Shown one piece after another: positions 33,776-41,654 of a DNA stretch of 64,000 nt. The stretch is taken from NCBI RefSeq assembly GCF_000297395.2, contig NZ_HF570107.1, positions 74,758 through 138,757 of the forward strand. The letters are read 5' to 3'. How positions within the stretch are numbered: position 1 is the stretch's first letter; each line of letters opens with the position of its first letter. Made by a program: the position numbers and the translations under genes. The stretch is from Micromonospora lupini str. Lupac 08. Lineage in GTDB: Bacteria > Actinomycetota > Actinomycetes > Mycobacteriales > Micromonosporaceae. The notes below the pieces were generated by a model. It had not been told where the DNA came from. It did not search any database and was given only the letters and a program-made list of their open reading frames with translations.

Positions 33776-34189
33776 GTGGCCGAGCAACTGTCTGACGTGG
33801 GGTCGGGCGCTGCGGTACCGCCGCCCCGGCGCGCCCGGATCGTGTTGGCCGACATCACCCGGCGGGACACCCGCTCCGAGCGGACCCGTGCCGAGTTGGC
33901 CCAGCAGACCCAGGTCGGCGAGGCGCTGGTCCGCGGTCTGGTCCGGGCGCAGCTCGCGCTGGCGTTGCGGCTGTCGCTGGTGGTCGTCATCGGGCTGGGC
34001 GGGCTGCCCTGGCTGTTCGCCATCGCACCGTCGCTCGGCCGGACCACCGTGGCCGGCGTCAACCTGCCGTGGCTGCTGCTCGGGTTGGTGTCGTTCCCGT
34101 TCCTGATCGCGGTGGGCTGGGCGTACGTGCGGCTGGCCGAGCGCAACGAGCAGGACTTCACCGACCTGGTGCAGCGGCCGGAGCGCTGA
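33776..34189 (+). CDS. DUF485-like small membrane protein of a symporter pair
   Basis: A 137-residue protein with two membrane helices (LALALRLSLVVVIGLGGLPWLF and LPWLLLGLVSFPFLIAVGWAYV) after a basic N-terminal half. Topology, size and position one base before a sodium:solute symporter match the YjcH/DUF485 partners of ActP-type acetate permeases. It is less typical than the copy at 44000. The GTG at 33776 begins the protein. Role inferred: assembly or gating partner of the transporter that follows. Confidence 0.7.
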   Translation: MAEQLSDVGSGAAVPPPRRARIVLADITRRDTRSERTRAELAQQTQVGEALVRGLVRAQLALALRLSLVVVIGLGGLPWLFAIAPSLGRTTVAGVNLPWLLLGLVSFPFLIAVGWAYVRLAERNEQDFTDLVQRPER

Positions 34190-34190
34190 C

Positions 34191-35831
34191 GTGGGCAACG
34201 ACTACGTGGTTCCGGCAATCGTCGCGGTCACCCTGGTCACCGTGGGGATCGGCTTCTACGGGCTGCGGCTGGCGCGGACCACGTCCGACTTCCTGGTGGC
34301 GTCCCGGGCGATCAGCCCGACCTGGAACGCCGCCGCCATCGGCGGGGAGTACCTGTCGGCCGCGAGTTTCCTCGGCATCGCCGGCCTGGTCCTCAAGTAC
34401 GGCGTGGACGTCCTCTGGTATCCGGTCGGGTTCGCCGCCGGCTACCTGGCGCTGCTGCTGTTCGTGGCCGCGCCGCTGCGCCGCTCCGGCGCGTTCACGC
34501 TGCCCGACTTCTGCGAGCTGCGGCTGGGGTCCCGCCGCCTGCGCATCCTCGCCACGGCTTTTGTGATCTTCATCGGCTGGCTCTACCTGGTGCCGCAGTT
34601 GCAGGGCGCCGGGCTCACGCTGGCCACGGTGGCCGGCTCCCCGTACCCCGTGGGCGCCCTTTTGGTGGCCGCTGTGGTCACCGCGAACGTGGCGCTCGGC
34701 GGGATGCGGGCGATCACCTTCGTCCAGGCGTTCCAGTACTGGCTCAAGTTGACAGCTCTCGCCGTACCGGTGATCTTCCTGGCGTTGCAGTGGCAGGCCG
34801 ACGGCCGCCCGGCGGTGACGCCGCCCGACGGGCCGACGTTCCGGGCCGCGACCACAGTCGTGGTCGAGCACCGCGCGACACTCACCCTTGCCGACGGCGA
34901 CATCCGAGAGGTACGCCCCGGCGACGAGCTGACGTTCGCCGCCGGTGACCCGGTGCCGGAGGTGTCCGGGGTGGCCACCGACGCGGGAGACTGGTTGCTG
35001 CCCAGCGCGGCCGGCGACGACGACCGGGGCCTCTTCGGGACGTACTCGCTGATCCTGGCCACGTTCCTCGGCACGATGGGCCTGCCGCACGTGCTGGTCC
35101 GTTTCTACACCAACCCCGACGGCGCGGCGGCGCGCCGGACGACGCTCGTGGTGCTGGCCCTGGTCGGCGCCTTCTACCTGCTGCCCACCCTGTACGGGGT
35201 GCTGGGCCGGATCTACACACCGCAGCTGCTCGTCAGCGGGCAGACCGACGCGGTGGTGGTGCTGCTGCCCGGTGCGGTCCTCGGTCACGGGTTGGTCGGG
35301 CGGCTGCTCGCCGCGCTTGTCGCGGCGGGAGCGTTCGCGGCGTTCCTCTCCACGTCGTCGGGACTGCTGACAAGCGTCGCCGGGGTGATCTCGACGGACG
35401 TGCTCGGTCGGGGCTCGGTACGCGGCTTCCGGCTGGCCACCATCATCGCCGGGGGTGTGCCGACGGCGCTGGCCCTGCACGTCTCCGGGCTGGACGTGTC
35501 CCAGGTGGTCGGGTTGGCCTTCGCGGTCGCCGCGTCGAGCTTCTGCCCGCTGCTGGTGCTCGGCATCTGGTGGCGCGGGCTCACCGACCTGGGCGCCGCC
35601 GCCGGTGTGCTGGCCGGCGGCGGGGCGGCGATCGGCGCGGTGCTGGTCACCGTGCTCGGCCCGCCGCTGTCGGGCTGGCCCGCCACCCTCACGGCGCAGC
35701 CCGCCGCCTGGACGGTGCCGCTGGCGTTCACAGTGATGGTCGCGGTGTCGATGGCGACCCGCCGACGCGCTCCGGCCGACGTCGCCGCCACCATGCTGCG
35801 CCTGCACACCCCCGAAGCGCTACGCCTCTGA
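34191..35831 (+). CDS. sodium:solute symporter family (acetate/monocarboxylate permease-like)
   Basis: A 546-residue SSS-family permease with about 13 helices. The signature GGEYLSAASFLGIAGLVLKYG and GLPHVLVRFYTNPDGAAARRTTL fit the ActP/MctC group of organic-acid symporters. An extra soluble segment of about 60 residues (near 205-265, VTPPDGPTFRAATTV...) separates two helices and is not seen in the paralogue at 44343. It depends on Na+ or H+. The ATG at 34191 is one base after the preceding stop, so the two genes are cotranscribed. The exact substrate is not shown. Confidence 0.9.
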   Translation: MGNDYVVPAIVAVTLVTVGIGFYGLRLARTTSDFLVASRAISPTWNAAAIGGEYLSAASFLGIAGLVLKYGVDVLWYPVGFAAGYLALLLFVAAPLRRSGAFTLPDFCELRLGSRRLRILATAFVIFIGWLYLVPQLQGAGLTLATVAGSPYPVGALLVAAVVTANVALGGMRAITFVQAFQYWLKLTALAVPVIFLALQWQADGRPAVTPPDGPTFRAATTVVVEHRATLTLADGDIREVRPGDELTFAAGDPVPEVSGVATDAGDWLLPSAAGDDDRGLFGTYSLILATFLGTMGLPHVLVRFYTNPDGAAARRTTLVVLALVGAFYLLPTLYGVLGRIYTPQLLVSGQTDAVVVLLPGAVLGHGLVGRLLAALVAAGAFAAFLSTSSGLLTSVAGVISTDVLGRGSVRGFRLATIIAGGVPTALALHVSGLDVSQVVGLAFAVAASSFCPLLVLGIWWRGLTDLGAAAGVLAGGGAAIGAVLVTVLGPPLSGWPATLTAQPAAWTVPLAFTVMVAVSMATRRRAPADVAATMLRLHTPEALRL

Positions 35832-35896
35832 GGCAGCGCGACCGGCGGCTACGTACGGGCTGATCCGGATGTGATCGGCTTACTACACTGCGGCAC

Positions 35897-36307
35897 GTGA
35901 CAAACCCCTCGGACCTGAGCAGATCGATTTCGGAGCTGCTGTCGACGCTGGACCGCAGCGATGCGAAGGGCGATACGGAGGCAGCGCCCCTGCAGGGCGT
36001 CGGCGAGGCGGCCGACGGGATGGTGCGGGTGGTGGCGCTCGCGGGTGGACAGATCGAATCGGTGTGGATCGACCCGAAGTTGATGCGGTCACCGTCGGAG
36101 AGGCTGGCCGAGGAGATCCGTACCGCCACCAATGCCGCCCTCACGAACCTGCGGTCCGCGCTTGCCGACGCCGCAGCCGCGCCGGACACGACGGCGATGC
36201 TGGAGCAACTGCGTGAGCTGCAGCGCAGCGCCGTGCCGCAGTTGCAGGGCCTCATCGACACCCTCGGCAGCGTCCAGGCCCGGCTATCCACCGGCGGGAG
36301 GCCCTGA
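35897..36307 (+). CDS. YbaB/EbfC-like protein of an ESX-type locus
   Basis: A 136-residue protein with the YbaB/EbfC layout: short N-terminal helix, a strand pair (GMVRVVALAGGQIESVWIDPKLM), then long helices. True YbaB proteins are nucleoid-associated and bind DNA. Divergent copies are common at the head of actinobacterial WXG100/polymorphic-toxin loci, where they may be chaperone-like. Here it precedes two WXG100-like genes by 2 and 329 bases, supporting the second reading. The GTG at 35897 starts the protein. Confidence 0.8.
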   Translation: MTNPSDLSRSISELLSTLDRSDAKGDTEAAPLQGVGEAADGMVRVVALAGGQIESVWIDPKLMRSPSERLAEEIRTATNAALTNLRSALADAAAAPDTTAMLEQLRELQRSAVPQLQGLIDTLGSVQARLSTGGRP

Positions 36308-36308
36308 C

Positions 36309-36629
36309 GTGACCCGGATGGTGGATCCGGACGGGCTGCGCGACGTCGGCACCAACCTCCAGGACATCTCCGACCGTTTCCTCACCGAGCTGCGCACGTT
36401 CCTGGCCGACCTGGAGGGGTTCGGCGCGCCGTGGGGAAACGACGACATCGGCAGCCTGATCGGCGCGGCCTGCGAGGAGGTGACCGCGTACGCCGCCGAG
36501 TGCTTCGAGTCGGCGATCGAGGAACTCGGCGTGGTCGGCGTCGACCTCAACCGGATGGCACACCTCGTCGAGGAGGACGAGCGGGCCATCACCGCGCACC
36601 TGACCGGGCTCGGCCAGGAACTGGGGTGA
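36309..36629 (+). CDS. WXG100-like ESX substrate protein
   Basis: A 106-residue all-helical protein, two bases after the YbaB-like gene. The pattern of a helix, a short turn and a second helix (MVDPDGLRDVGTNLQDISDRFLTELRTFLADLEGFGAPWGNDDIGSLIGAACEEVTAYAAECFESAI) is like EspA/EspE or WXG100 proteins, although the Trp-Xaa-Gly turn is FGAPWGN. Such proteins are exported by type VII systems or pair with toxin N-termini. The GTG at 36309 is the start. Confidence 0.75.
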   Translation: MTRMVDPDGLRDVGTNLQDISDRFLTELRTFLADLEGFGAPWGNDDIGSLIGAACEEVTAYAAECFESAIEELGVVGVDLNRMAHLVEEDERAITAHLTGLGQELG

Positions 36630-36635
36630 GCTGTC

Positions 36636-37130
36636 GTGGGGCTGCAACTGCCGGGTGAGCTGACCACCTTCCTCAGCATGATCGGGTACGACTGGCCGCA
36701 GGCGGACGAGACGGCGCTGGTCGAGATGGGCCAGCGCTGGCTCGACTTCAGCGGCACGCTGCAAACCCTGACGACGGAGGCGGGGCAGGCAGCCCAGCCG
36801 GTCGGGGCCGGCAACGCGGGCGCCGACATCGACGCCTTCCAGCGGTACTGGACCGAGCGGGACGGCCCGGTGCAGGTGCTCCAGGACGGTGCTCTCGCCG
36901 CCACCCTGGCCGGCACCGGCCTGATCATCGTCGGCGCCATCGTGCTGGCCTTGAAGATCCAGGTCATCGTGCAGTTGGTGATCCTGTCGGTGGAGATCGC
37001 CCAGGCGGTGGCGACCGCGGTGGCGACGTTCGGCGCCTCGTTGGCGGAGATCCCGATCTTCCAGATGATCACTCGTGAGATCGTCGGCCTGCTGATCGAC
37101 GAGGTGATCGGCGCGCTCATCGATGGGTAA
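36636..37130 (+). CDS. WXG100-like N-terminal part of a polymorphic toxin, with membrane segment
   Basis: A 164-residue protein. Residues 1-75 form the helical ESX-type leader (LTTFLSMIGYDWPQADETALVEMGQRWLDFSGTLQTL). Residues about 90-140 hold two hydrophobic helices (AATLAGTGLIIVGAIVLALKIQVIVQLVILSV), typical of the trafficking/channel region of actinobacterial toxins such as CpnT-like proteins. It ends in ...IDG just where the toxin ORF begins, overlapping it by eight bases in another frame. In most relatives carrier and toxin are one protein; here they are separate. Deleting one T in GGGTAAGC would fuse them as IDGKRARGKF. Confidence 0.75.
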   Translation: MGLQLPGELTTFLSMIGYDWPQADETALVEMGQRWLDFSGTLQTLTTEAGQAAQPVGAGNAGADIDAFQRYWTERDGPVQVLQDGALAATLAGTGLIIVGAIVLALKIQVIVQLVILSVEIAQAVATAVATFGASLAEIPIFQMITREIVGLLIDEVIGALIDG

Positions 37131-37626
37131 GCGCGCGCGGGGCAAGTTCATCCGGTCCGCCCTTTCCCACCTGCGGAAACAGAAGGCACGAGCGCGTCGC
37201 GGGCAACGGACCGACGGCATGACGCCGGAACGTCTGCGGCACACCCTGCTCGGCGAACGGGACGGGCGAACATCGGGATGGCACCACCGACCGGGCGGCA
37301 TCGACCCACCCGGAGCGAAGCTCATCAAGGTGACGAAGCGCGATGACCGAACTGGCGTCTACAACGGCAAGGTCGCGATGCAGAACCGACGGAACGGAGA
37401 GTGGCAGGAGAAGCGCGGCGGCAGCACCTTCTTCCCTGACCACTGGACACCCCAGGATGTCGACAACGCGGTCACTCGGGGGTTCAACTCTCCGGATGTA
37501 GTCAAGGATCCAGAGACGGGACGGTGGTCGGGCAAGTACGACGGAGTCCATCTGAAAGGCTTCTACGATCCGGAGACCGGCACCCTCAGCCACGGCTATC
37601 CCACTCTTCCTGGAGGCACTCCTTGA
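37123..37626 (+). CDS. EndoU-type nuclease toxin
   Basis: A 167-residue basic protein. The core matches the bacterial EndoU pattern by eye: His40 in RHTLLGERDG, His54/His55 in SGWHHRPGG, STFFPDHWTPQDVDNAV, a KYDGVHLKGFYDP segment and a final SHGYP. EndoU toxins cleave RNA (tRNA or U-rich RNA) and are secreted in interbacterial competition. The N-terminal 30 residues are Arg/Lys-rich. The gene is coupled to the carrier gene by an eight-base overlap and to the immunity gene by a four-base TTGA overlap. GC is visibly lower than in the carrier, as if the toxin module was swapped in. Confidence 0.85.
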   Translation: MGKRARGKFIRSALSHLRKQKARARRGQRTDGMTPERLRHTLLGERDGRTSGWHHRPGGIDPPGAKLIKVTKRDDRTGVYNGKVAMQNRRNGEWQEKRGGSTFFPDHWTPQDVDNAVTRGFNSPDVVKDPETGRWSGKYDGVHLKGFYDPETGTLSHGYPTLPGGTP

Positions 37627-38018
37627 GCGGCATCGAGTTCCACTGGTCCAAGGAGCGCATCGCCGAGTACCACTCAACCGACCGGCGGCTCGCCTGCCTG
37701 GGGATGTGGTTGACCGACGACATCCAGAGCGTCCACGAGCTGTGCCTGGATCTGTTGGCCGATCTGGAGGACATCGCCGCCGGGCGCAAGCAGAGCGAAA
37801 GCTGGGAGGGCAACGCCTGGGCTGCGGAACTCAGCGCCGAGGGCGTCGACCTACAGAATCTGTGGCGCGATGTGCTGAAGGCCCACTATCCGCTCGGGGA
37901 GACCCGCCGCGTGGTGGCCCAGTACTGGCGTTTACTCACCGAGGACCCAGACCGGACGCGGGCGGTGACGGAGTGGGAGCGCGACAACGGCCGCCAGCAC
38001 CCCTACCAGGGGCTCTGA
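37623..38018 (+). CDS. probable immunity protein of the EndoU toxin
   Basis: A 131-residue acidic protein starting with TTG at 37623, inside the toxin stop (TTGA). GGAGG at 37612-37616 lies six bases upstream, which decides this start. The sequence is helical (RLACLGMWLTDDIQSVHELCLDLLADLEDIAA...) and ends in NGRQHPYQGL. Net acidic charge and place immediately behind the toxin support an immunity role (inference); I recognise no named immunity family. It resembles CdiI-type helical immunity proteins only in general style. Confidence 0.75.
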   Translation: MSGIEFHWSKERIAEYHSTDRRLACLGMWLTDDIQSVHELCLDLLADLEDIAAGRKQSESWEGNAWAAELSAEGVDLQNLWRDVLKAHYPLGETRRVVAQYWRLLTEDPDRTRAVTEWERDNGRQHPYQGL

Positions 38019-38029
38019 CTGCTTGTGGA

Positions 38030-38383
38030 TCAGTCGGTAGCCCTGGGGTGACCCGTGCCAGCGTGTTTGATCCAGCAGGTGCGGGTGTCGTGGTCGGGGA
38101 GATACCAGATGCGACCGCCAGCGGTGACCTCGTACTGCCACTGCGGCAACGCCTTGCCGTTGTGCGCGGCGGCGGCGAGGGAACCCTTGAGCGGGTGTTG
38201 ACGGCTGGTCGGCGGGGAGGGGCAGGGGTTGGATTCGATGGCTTCGAACGCGGCGCGGGTGTTGGCCGCGGCCTGCCGGCACAACTCCTCCCAGCCTTTG
38301 GCCGCATCGTTCGTGGCGAATCGGAGGATGTAGTCACCAGGGCGGGGTGGCGGCGCCGCCCTGGCGCCGCGCTTGGCGCTCAC
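38030..38383 (-). CDS. RelE/ParE-like toxin of a toxin-antitoxin pair
   Basis: A 117-residue basic protein starting at the GTG overlapping the antitoxin stop. The fold reads as two helices (AAKGWEELCRQAAANTRAAFEAI) then strands WQYEVTAGGRIWYLPDHDTRTCWIKHAGTGHP, the usual ParE/RelE/HigB-like layout ending in a Trp/Lys/His cluster. Such toxins cleave ribosome-bound mRNA or poison gyrase. It is convergent with the immunity gene, 12 bases apart. Family call is by eye and not to subfamily level. Confidence 0.7.
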   Translation of the reverse strand: MSAKRGARAAPPPRPGDYILRFATNDAAKGWEELCRQAAANTRAAFEAIESNPCPSPPTSRQHPLKGSLAAAAHNGKALPQWQYEVTAGGRIWYLPDHDTRTCWIKHAGTGHPRATD

Positions 38384-38847
38384 TCGGCGATCGGGCGGGG
38401 CACCGCCCCGAAGTCGTCCGAACTGGGTGCTACCAGGACCCGGTGCAGGTCGGGGTCGGCATGGATCTCGGCGGTGTGCCGCCACTCGGTGAGCAGCTGC
38501 GATACCGCAGCGGTATTTCCCACCGCTGCGGCGGCCTCCGCCGTCTCGACGAATTCGTTGGCCATCCGCTCGCGGTCTTCGGGTGGCAGGAATCGCACCC
38601 ACGGCAGCACGGTCGGCAGCGCCTCGCGCACCAGCGTCGGATCCCGGCGCACGACGCTGGCCAGCAGCCGGGCCGTCAGGTCCACCACCTCACCCTCGGC
38701 GGCCGCCCGGTCGGCAGACATCAGCACGAGATCAGCGGCGTCGCGGCGTCGTAGGCGCACCGCGCGAGCGCGGGAGAGCCGCTCGGCCGTCTCGGCGGGC
38801 TGACGCAGCAGCTCCGAGAACGGCACGGATTCCAAGGGCATTGACAC
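38380..38847 (-). CDS. Phd/YefM-like antitoxin
   Basis: A 155-residue protein. The N-terminal 60 residues (MPLESVPFSELLRQPAETAERLSRARAVRLRRRDAADLVLMSADRA) match the DNA-binding Phd/YefM antitoxin start, though the protein is longer than usual and has an acidic C-terminal helical tail. It is followed, with a GTGA overlap, by the toxin gene. Starts at GTG 38847 and ATG 38841 are both possible; neither has a strong ribosome binding site. A short palindrome upstream at 38860-38870 may be its own operator. Confidence 0.7.
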   Translation of the reverse strand: MSMPLESVPFSELLRQPAETAERLSRARAVRLRRRDAADLVLMSADRAAAEGEVVDLTARLLASVVRRDPTLVREALPTVLPWVRFLPPEDRERMANEFVETAEAAAAVGNTAAVSQLLTEWRHTAEIHADPDLHRVLVAPSSDDFGAVPRPIAE

Positions 38848-38859
38848 GACATCAACACT

Positions 38860-38870
38860 ACTTCAGAAGT
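38860..38870. promoter_or_regulatory. possible TA operator
   Basis: ACTTCAGAAGT is an 11-base perfect palindrome (central A) 13 bases upstream of the antitoxin start, in otherwise AT-richer sequence. Antitoxins of this kind usually repress their own operon by binding such a dyad. Confidence 0.35.
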
Positions 38871-38963
38871 TGAGAGAAGGCTACGAACTACGACTTCAGG
38901 ATGATCGCGGGTCCGTCCGCTGCCGGAGGGCGGAACTGGCGGTCGACGGATAACGTTCGGTCC

Positions 38964-39728
38964 ATGACTGGTGAGCACCCCGCGCTCGCGCTACGTGGCC
39001 TGGCGAAGCGGTTCGACGGCACGATCGCGGTGGCCGGCGTCGATCTGGACGTACCGGCCGGCTCCTTCTACGGTCTGCTCGGCCCGAACGGCGCCGGCAA
39101 GACCACCACCCTGTCGATGGCGGTCGGGCTGTTGCGGCCGGACGCCGGCTCGGCGTGGGTGCTGGGCCAGGACGTGTGGCGCGATCCGGTCGCGGCCAAG
39201 CGGCTGCTGGGCGTGATGCCCGACGGGGTACGCCTGTTCGACCGGCTGACCGGCGCGGAGCTGCTCGCGTACAACGGATTGTTGCGGGGGATGGACCCGG
39301 CGGTGGTCGACCAGCGCGCCGCGGAACTGCTCGACGTGCTGGCGCTCGGCGACGCCGGCCGGACGCTCGTGGTGGACTACTCGGCGGGCATGAAGAAGAA
39401 GATCGGCCTGGCCTGCGCGTTGCTGCACGGCCCTCGGGTGCTGGTGCTGGACGAGCCGTTCGAGGCGGTCGACCCGGTGTCGGCGGCGCTGATCCGCGAC
39501 ATTCTCACCCGGTACGCGGCCGGCGGCGGCACGGTGATCTTCTCCAGTCACGTGATGGAGGTCGTCGAGCGGCTGTGCTCGCACGTGGCGATCCTCGCCC
39601 AGGGCACCATCAAGCGGGTCGGCACGATCGCGGACGTCCGTGGGGGCCGCTCGCTGGAACAGGTCTTCGTCGAGGTGGTCGGCGGGCGCACCGCGACCGG
39701 TGACGAGCTGTCGTGGCTGTCCCGGTGA
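38964..39728 (+). CDS. ABC transporter ATP-binding protein
   Basis: A 254-residue ABC ATPase: Walker A GPNGAGKTTTLS, Q-loop region, signature YSAGMKKKIGLACALLHGPR, Walker B VLVLDEPFEAVD and switch His in FSSHVMEVVERL. It is of the ABC-2 type exporter group and pairs with the permease that starts in its last codons. The ATG at 38964 is chosen over an upstream extension because it gives the normal MTGEHPALALRGLAKRF opening. Cargo unknown. Confidence 0.95.
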   Translation: MTGEHPALALRGLAKRFDGTIAVAGVDLDVPAGSFYGLLGPNGAGKTTTLSMAVGLLRPDAGSAWVLGQDVWRDPVAAKRLLGVMPDGVRLFDRLTGAELLAYNGLLRGMDPAVVDQRAAELLDVLALGDAGRTLVVDYSAGMKKKIGLACALLHGPRVLVLDEPFEAVDPVSAALIRDILTRYAAGGGTVIFSSHVMEVVERLCSHVAILAQGTIKRVGTIADVRGGRSLEQVFVEVVGGRTATGDELSWLSR

Positions 39729-41416
39729 ACGTCGCCGTCGCGCCCGCCGGCCCGGCGCGGACGGTCTCCGCCCGGCACTTCGTACGCCTCAAGCTGCGGG
39801 TGATGGGCAACAACTTCCGGGGGCAGGGCTGGCGGATCGCGCTGTTCGTCGGCGGCGCGCTTGTCGGCCTCTGGTTTGCGGCCAGCGGTTTCTTCCTCTT
39901 CGCCGCGCCGGGCCTGTCGGGCAACGGTCGGTACGCTGTGCTGGTCGCGGCCGCCGGCGGTGGCCTGCTGGTGCTCGGTTGGCTGCTGCTGCCCCTGGTC
40001 TTCTTCGGCGTGGACGAGACACTGGACCCGGCTCGGTTCGCGCTGCTGCCGCTGCCGCGGCGCACGCTTGTCATCGGCCTGTTCGCCGCCGCGCTGGTAA
40101 GCGTGCCGGTGCTGGCGGTGTCGGTCGCCGTGCTGGGGTTGGTGGTGACCGCCTGGGCGTTGGGCGGTTGGTCCGCCGGCCTGGTGGCAGTGGTCGGCGT
40201 ACTCGCCGGGTTGTTGCTCTGCGTGGCCGCCAGCCGGGCGGTGACCAGCGCGTTCGCCAGCATGCTGCGGTCGCGCCGGGTGCGGGACCTGGCGGCCGTG
40301 CTGCTGGCGGTGGTCGCCGCGCTGCTCGGGCCGTTGCAGGTCTTCGGCCTGGCGGCGCTGCGCGAGACGGACTGGACCCGGCTGACCGGGATCGCGACGG
40401 CGATCGGGTGGACGCCGTTCGGGGCGCCGTGGACCGCCGGCATCGACGTGGCGCAGGGACGGGTGTGGGCCGCCCCGCTGAAGCTGCTGATCACGGTGGC
40501 GGCGATCGTCGCCCTGCTGGCCTGGTGGTCCCGGTCGCTGGAGTCGGCGATGGTGGGGACGGCGAGCACCGGAAAGGCCCCCACGCAGCGCGGCGTCACC
40601 GGCGGGGCGGTCGCCCAACTGTTTCCCCGGGTCGCCACCTGGGTCCGGCGGGACCGGTTCGGCGCGCTGGTCGCGCGGGAGGCCCGTTACTGGTGGCGGG
40701 ACGCCCGCCGCCGCGCCAACCTGATCACGATCGCGGTGGTCGGCATCTTCGTACCCGTGTTGGTAAACGTCACGGGTGGGGACTTCGCGGCCGAGGACGG
40801 CGCGGGGTTCACGGCCGCCGTCAGCGACAGCTCTCCGGTCGTGGTCACGATCTCGCTGCTCTTCGTCGGCGTGCTCGCCTCGGTCACGCTTGCCAACCAG
40901 TTCGGCTTCGACGGTAGCGCCTACGCCACGAACGTCGTGGCCGGGGTTCCCGGGCGGGTCGAGCTACGCGCGCGGATGACAGCATTTTCGCTGTACGTCC
41001 TGCCGATGCTGGCGGTCGTCGCGGTGCTGCTGGCGGCGCTCCTCGGCCGGCCGGGCTGGATCGGGCTGATGGTGGGCAGCCTGGCCGCCACCTACGGCGT
41101 CGGGTTGGCGGTGAACAGCTTCGTCTCGGTGCTCGGGGCGTACTCACTGCCGGAGACGAGCAACCCGTTCGCCATGAACGGCAGCGCGGGCATGGCGAAG
41201 GCGCTGCTCACCGTGCTGTCCATGGTCACCACGGCGGTCGCCGCGGTACCGATGGTGGTGGCCGCCGCCCTGCTCGGGGACGCCTGGTTGTGGCTGGCAC
41301 TGCCGGTCGGCGTCGCGTACGGGCTGGGCACCGCGTTGCTCGGCGCGTACCTGGCCGGCGACGTGCTGGACCGTCGTCAGCCGGAACTGCTGGCCACGGT
41401 CACCCCGCGTCGCTGA
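39725..41416 (+). CDS. ABC-2 type transporter permease
   Basis: About 563 residues with roughly 12 membrane helices. It starts at GTG 39725 in a GTGA overlap with the ATPase (a GTG at 39713 is another option), so the pair is translationally coupled. The long hydrophobic segments, two internal Gly/Ser loops and the cytoplasmic Arg-rich linker (ARYWWRDARRRANL) are typical of large actinobacterial exporter permeases. It probably works as a homodimer or with half-transporter symmetry. Confidence 0.9.
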   Translation: MNVAVAPAGPARTVSARHFVRLKLRVMGNNFRGQGWRIALFVGGALVGLWFAASGFFLFAAPGLSGNGRYAVLVAAAGGGLLVLGWLLLPLVFFGVDETLDPARFALLPLPRRTLVIGLFAAALVSVPVLAVSVAVLGLVVTAWALGGWSAGLVAVVGVLAGLLLCVAASRAVTSAFASMLRSRRVRDLAAVLLAVVAALLGPLQVFGLAALRETDWTRLTGIATAIGWTPFGAPWTAGIDVAQGRVWAAPLKLLITVAAIVALLAWWSRSLESAMVGTASTGKAPTQRGVTGGAVAQLFPRVATWVRRDRFGALVAREARYWWRDARRRANLITIAVVGIFVPVLVNVTGGDFAAEDGAGFTAAVSDSSPVVVTISLLFVGVLASVTLANQFGFDGSAYATNVVAGVPGRVELRARMTAFSLYVLPMLAVVAVLLAALLGRPGWIGLMVGSLAATYGVGLAVNSFVSVLGAYSLPETSNPFAMNGSAGMAKALLTVLSMVTTAVAAVPMVVAAALLGDAWLWLALPVGVAYGLGTALLGAYLAGDVLDRRQPELLATVTPRR

Positions 41417-41438
41417 CCGGCGTCGTCAACGGGCGTCG

Positions 41439-41654
41439 TCAACCGGCGTTCGGGCCGGCGCCCTGGGCGGTCTGAGCGGCCTGGGAGACGAAGTCACGCC
41501 AGGCGCCCGGAGCGAAGGTGAGCGTCGGACCGGAGCGATCCTTGCTGTCGCGCACCAACACGACGTCGGGCAGATTGTCCGCCACCTCGACGCAGTTGCC
41601 GCCGGAGTCGGTCGACCGGGTCGACGTGCGCCAGCCTGGCTCGCTCATCGTCAT
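41439..41654 (-). CDS. DUF397 protein
   Basis: A 71-residue protein with the DUF397 core: STRSTDSGGNCVEVADNLPDVVLVRDSKDRSGPTLTFAPGAWRDFV. It overlaps the stop of the XRE gene by four bases, the standard arrangement in Streptomyces and Micromonospora where these pairs act as a regulator and small partner. The start is the ATG at 41654. Confidence 0.93.
   Translation of the reverse strand: MTMSEPGWRTSTRSTDSGGNCVEVADNLPDVVLVRDSKDRSGPTLTFAPGAWRDFVSQAAQTAQGAGPNAG

Noticed and set aside
34158..35807. Antisense open frame in the first symporter gene
   Set aside because: Shadow frame; the plus-strand symporter motifs are decisive.
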